In this document: piece after piece, positions 62,053 to 64,000 of the stretch
Layout: each line of letters begins with the position of its first letter
Numbering within the stretch: position 1 is the first letter of the stretch
From: an uncultured Clostridia bacterium
GTDB lineage: Bacteria > Bacillota > Clostridia > TANB77 > CAG-508
Reading direction: 5' to 3'
Length of the DNA: 64,000 nt
NCBI GenBank assembly: GCA_934153805.1
Contig: CAKPFO010000005.1
Coordinates: forward strand, 1-64,000
The notes under the pieces: model-generated
What the model was told of the DNA's origin: nothing
Seen by the model: only the letters and a program-made list of their open reading frames with translations
Databases searched by the model: none
Position numbers and translations under genes: made by a program

Positions 62053-63042
62053 TTAAAATTCATATACATAGCATTCTAATGTCTTTCTACCATATTGTAA
62101 TGCTTGACTATGTGAACCCATATATACGTCTAATTTGCTATTTGATATAGCTCCACCTCTATCTTGTACTACAAACCATCCTCCATTTGGCTTGTCTGCC
62201 AAAGCTGGTATATAAATAACTGTCCCCATTTTGTAGCCTTTTCCTGCTGCTAGTGTATACCACGCTGTTGCTTTAGCACCTGAAGCTGTTATTCCATTAG
62301 TTTTACCACAACATTTTGCACATGAACAATATGCTGATGTATTAAAACTTTTTACTGTTGGTGTTATTCCTTCAACTGATTTTGCAAGTGTTGTTGACGC
62401 TGTAAGTGCTGGATTTGATGTTCTATTTACAGTACTTCTTGATGTAACTTGTATTGTTCTAACCTCTACAATTTTATTTACAGGTTCTTTTATAATTACA
62501 GATGAAATCTCTTTTCTTTCGATTTCTACATCATTTTGAATTTTAACTTTATATGTTACTTCTTTTAATCCATCTACACCATTTTGAACTATTTTATTTT
62601 GCTTTTTACCTTCTCCTGTTGCCTCTTTTGTAATTGTTTCGTATGGTATTACTACTTGCTCCACAATTATCTTTTCTACTGTACTATTATAAGTTGATAA
62701 TATTTGCTCTGTAGATATACTTTCTTCTACTTCTGCAACTTTCTGTTCTACCTCAGTTGCCTTTGATATTTTTATAGTTTTATTATCTGAAATTTCTTCA
62801 TTTATACTAGGTACTGACACTTCATCTTCTAATATTGTAATATGATTTTCTTTTAATATATCACCAACATTAGTTTTTGCTGTTAGTACTGTCATTTCGT
62901 AGCCACTTGAAAGCACAATTTTTACATTTACTATTTTGGCACTTGTAGCCATAACACCAATGCTTGTAACAAATATAAGTATTAAACTAATACCTAATAT
63001 TTTGAACAATGATACTGATGCTTTATCGTTTGCTTTGTTCAT
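62053..63042 (-). CDS. DUF348/G5/3D-domain cell-wall protein (YabE-like)
   Basis: A 329-aa protein: TM helix (15-35), one DUF348 domain (ILSSGYEMTVLTAKTNVGDIL), G5 domain (VEVRTIQVTS end), C-terminal 3D domain with DRGGAISNSKLDVYM (catalytic Asp triad). Such proteins act as peptidoglycan lytic enzymes or resuscitation-like factors. Lies beside tatD as yabE does in Bacillus subtilis. Confidence 0.88.
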   Translation of the reverse strand: MNKANDKASVSLFKILGISLILIFVTSIGVMATSAKIVNVKIVLSSGYEMTVLTAKTNVGDILKENHITILEDEVSVPSINEEISDNKTIKISKATEVEQKVAEVEESISTEQILSTYNSTVEKIIVEQVVIPYETITKEATGEGKKQNKIVQNGVDGLKEVTYKVKIQNDVEIERKEISSVIIKEPVNKIVEVRTIQVTSRSTVNRTSNPALTASTTLAKSVEGITPTVKSFNTSAYCSCAKCCGKTNGITASGAKATAWYTLAAGKGYKMGTVIYIPALADKPNGGWFVVQDRGGAISNSKLDVYMGSHSQALQYGRKTLECYVYEF

Positions 63043-63239
63043 AAAATTAATTCCCTCCTTTTATGTAACAACCATATTATAACATTTAATCCTTTTCGTG
63101 TCAAATTTTAGAAGCTTGTCTGCATTAAGCCTATATCAAGGATTTCAAGATTATATAATATTGACAGTAATGCATAAAAATTCCGCTAAGGCTTGTATAC
63201 TATACATTATATGCTTATAAATAAAAAATATGAATAATA

Positions 63240-64000
63240 TTATTTTTTTATATTAAATATATTCATAGCATTATTATATGTTTGATTTCCTACGTCTTCT
63301 AAAGTTAAGCCTTTTATCTCTGCTACCTTTTGTGCTACAAGTTTTACATTTCTGCTGTCATTCCTTGTACCTCTTTTAGGCTCTGGTGCTAAATATGGAC
63401 TATCTGTCTCTATTAATATTTTTTCTATTGGTACCATGCTTACCACCTCTTCTGCATTTTTCGAATTTTTAAATGTTATTGGCCCTGCAAAAGATATATA
63501 AAATCCTAATCTTAATCCTTCTTTTACAAGCTCTCTATTTAGAGGGCAACAATGAAAAATCCCTTTATTTGCTACATTATTTTCTTTTAAAATTTTCAAA
63601 GTATCATCCACCGCTTCTCTCGTATGGATAACTATTGGCAAGTTACATTTATTGGCAATCTCTATTTGTAATTTAAACATTTCTTTTTGAATTTCTTTAT
63701 TTTCTTTGTTCCAATAATAATCTAGACCTATTTCTCCAATTGCTACAATCTTTTTGTTTACATCTTCGTTAATAATTTTAACTAATTCATCTAAAAGTTT
63801 AGATATATCTTGCTCTGATTCAGGTACATCATTAGGTGATATTCCCACAATAGAATATATATTTTCGTATTTATTTGCTATTTTTAAACTTTTTTCAGAA
63901 GACTCTAAATCATATCCTGCACAGATAAACTTTGTAATACCGTCTTCAAAAGTTTTTTCTATTATCTCTTCTCTATCTGTATCAAATTTTTCATCATTGT
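63240..64000 (-). CDS. tatD: TatD-family DNase, partial (5' end outside window)
   Basis: At least 253 residues; metal ligands in KIVAIGEIGLDYYW, VIHTREA, FHCC and LIETDSPYLAP. The frame stays open to base 64000 on the minus strand, so the start is missing. Metal-dependent 3'-5' exonuclease. Neighbour of the 3D-domain gene. Confidence 0.92.
   Translation of the reverse strand, partial: NDEKFDTDREEIIEKTFEDGITKFICAGYDLESSEKSLKIANKYENIYSIVGISPNDVPESEQDISKLLDELVKIINEDVNKKIVAIGEIGLDYYWNKENKEIQKEMFKLQIEIANKCNLPIVIHTREAVDDTLKILKENNVANKGIFHCCPLNRELVKEGLRLGFYISFAGPITFKNSKNAEEVVSMVPIEKILIETDSPYLAPEPKRGTRNDSRNVKLVAQKVAEIKGLTLEDVGNQTYNNAMNIFNIKK

Overview
The window is AT-rich DNA of a low-GC Gram-positive bacterium, most likely an uncultured gut-type member of the Clostridia. 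The evidence is the very A/T-biased codon use, strong AGGAGG-type ribosome binding sites, a rpoB-rpoC pair, a VanR/VanS-like two-component pair, a tatD plus 3D-domain (YabE-like) arrangement and a prepilin-like surface protein. Almost every gene is on the minus strand. The family names given here come from motif recognition only.

Layout. 1-2.6 kb: chromosomal flank with a partial ISNCY/IS1202-type insertion sequence, a candidate small antisense RNA/hydrophobic peptide pair and one hypothetical gene. 2.63-42.75 kb: a complete prophage of about 40 kb inserted at the 3' end of tRNA-Cys, bounded by an 18-bp repeat (attL 2627-2644, attR 42738-42755). Its parts are: a conversion module at 2.9-6.9 kb (agr-like membrane cassette, small RNA, ImmA-type protease with a membrane partner); a late module at 6.9-26.6 kb in reverse order (giant ejected protein, LysM protein, amidase, holin, tail fibre, nozzle, adaptor, capsid, scaffold, portal, terminases; no tail tube or tape measure, so a short-tailed virion); a phage tRNA-Met; a late regulator; a long early module of small genes with MT-A70 methylase, RuvC-like resolvase, replication initiator, NinB and ERF recombination proteins; and a cro/cI switch plus tyrosine integrase. 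42.7-64 kb: host chromosome with tRNA-Cys, tRNA-Gly, a dacF-type carboxypeptidase, rpoC, rpoB, a prepilin/formylglycine-enzyme-like protein, a Tim44-like zinc-ribbon protein, a small export protein, sensor kinase and regulator, AI-2E-type permease, exodeoxyribonuclease III, a lipoprotein, a 3D-domain protein and tatD.

Most striking observation: five genes (four phage, one host) are interrupted at six places, and every break is at an in-frame CGG codon. In all six cases skipping the C, so that the next codon is GGA or GGT (Gly), restores one continuous protein, including the active-site SGN motif of the carboxypeptidase and the DPG motif of the RuvC-like enzyme. I found no other in-frame CGG codon in the window, including rpoB and rpoC, except one in a GC-richer, foreign-looking lipoprotein gene. 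This is what would be expected if CGG is not read as arginine here but is a +1 frameshift (or CGGN quadruplet) signal used by host and phage alike. The frameshifted genes are annotated below as single genes.

A second candidate system is a compact, translationally coupled prophage cassette: an AgrC-sensor-like membrane protein without a kinase, a 17-residue Cys-containing peptide, and an AgrB-like membrane domain fused to a DNA-binding domain.
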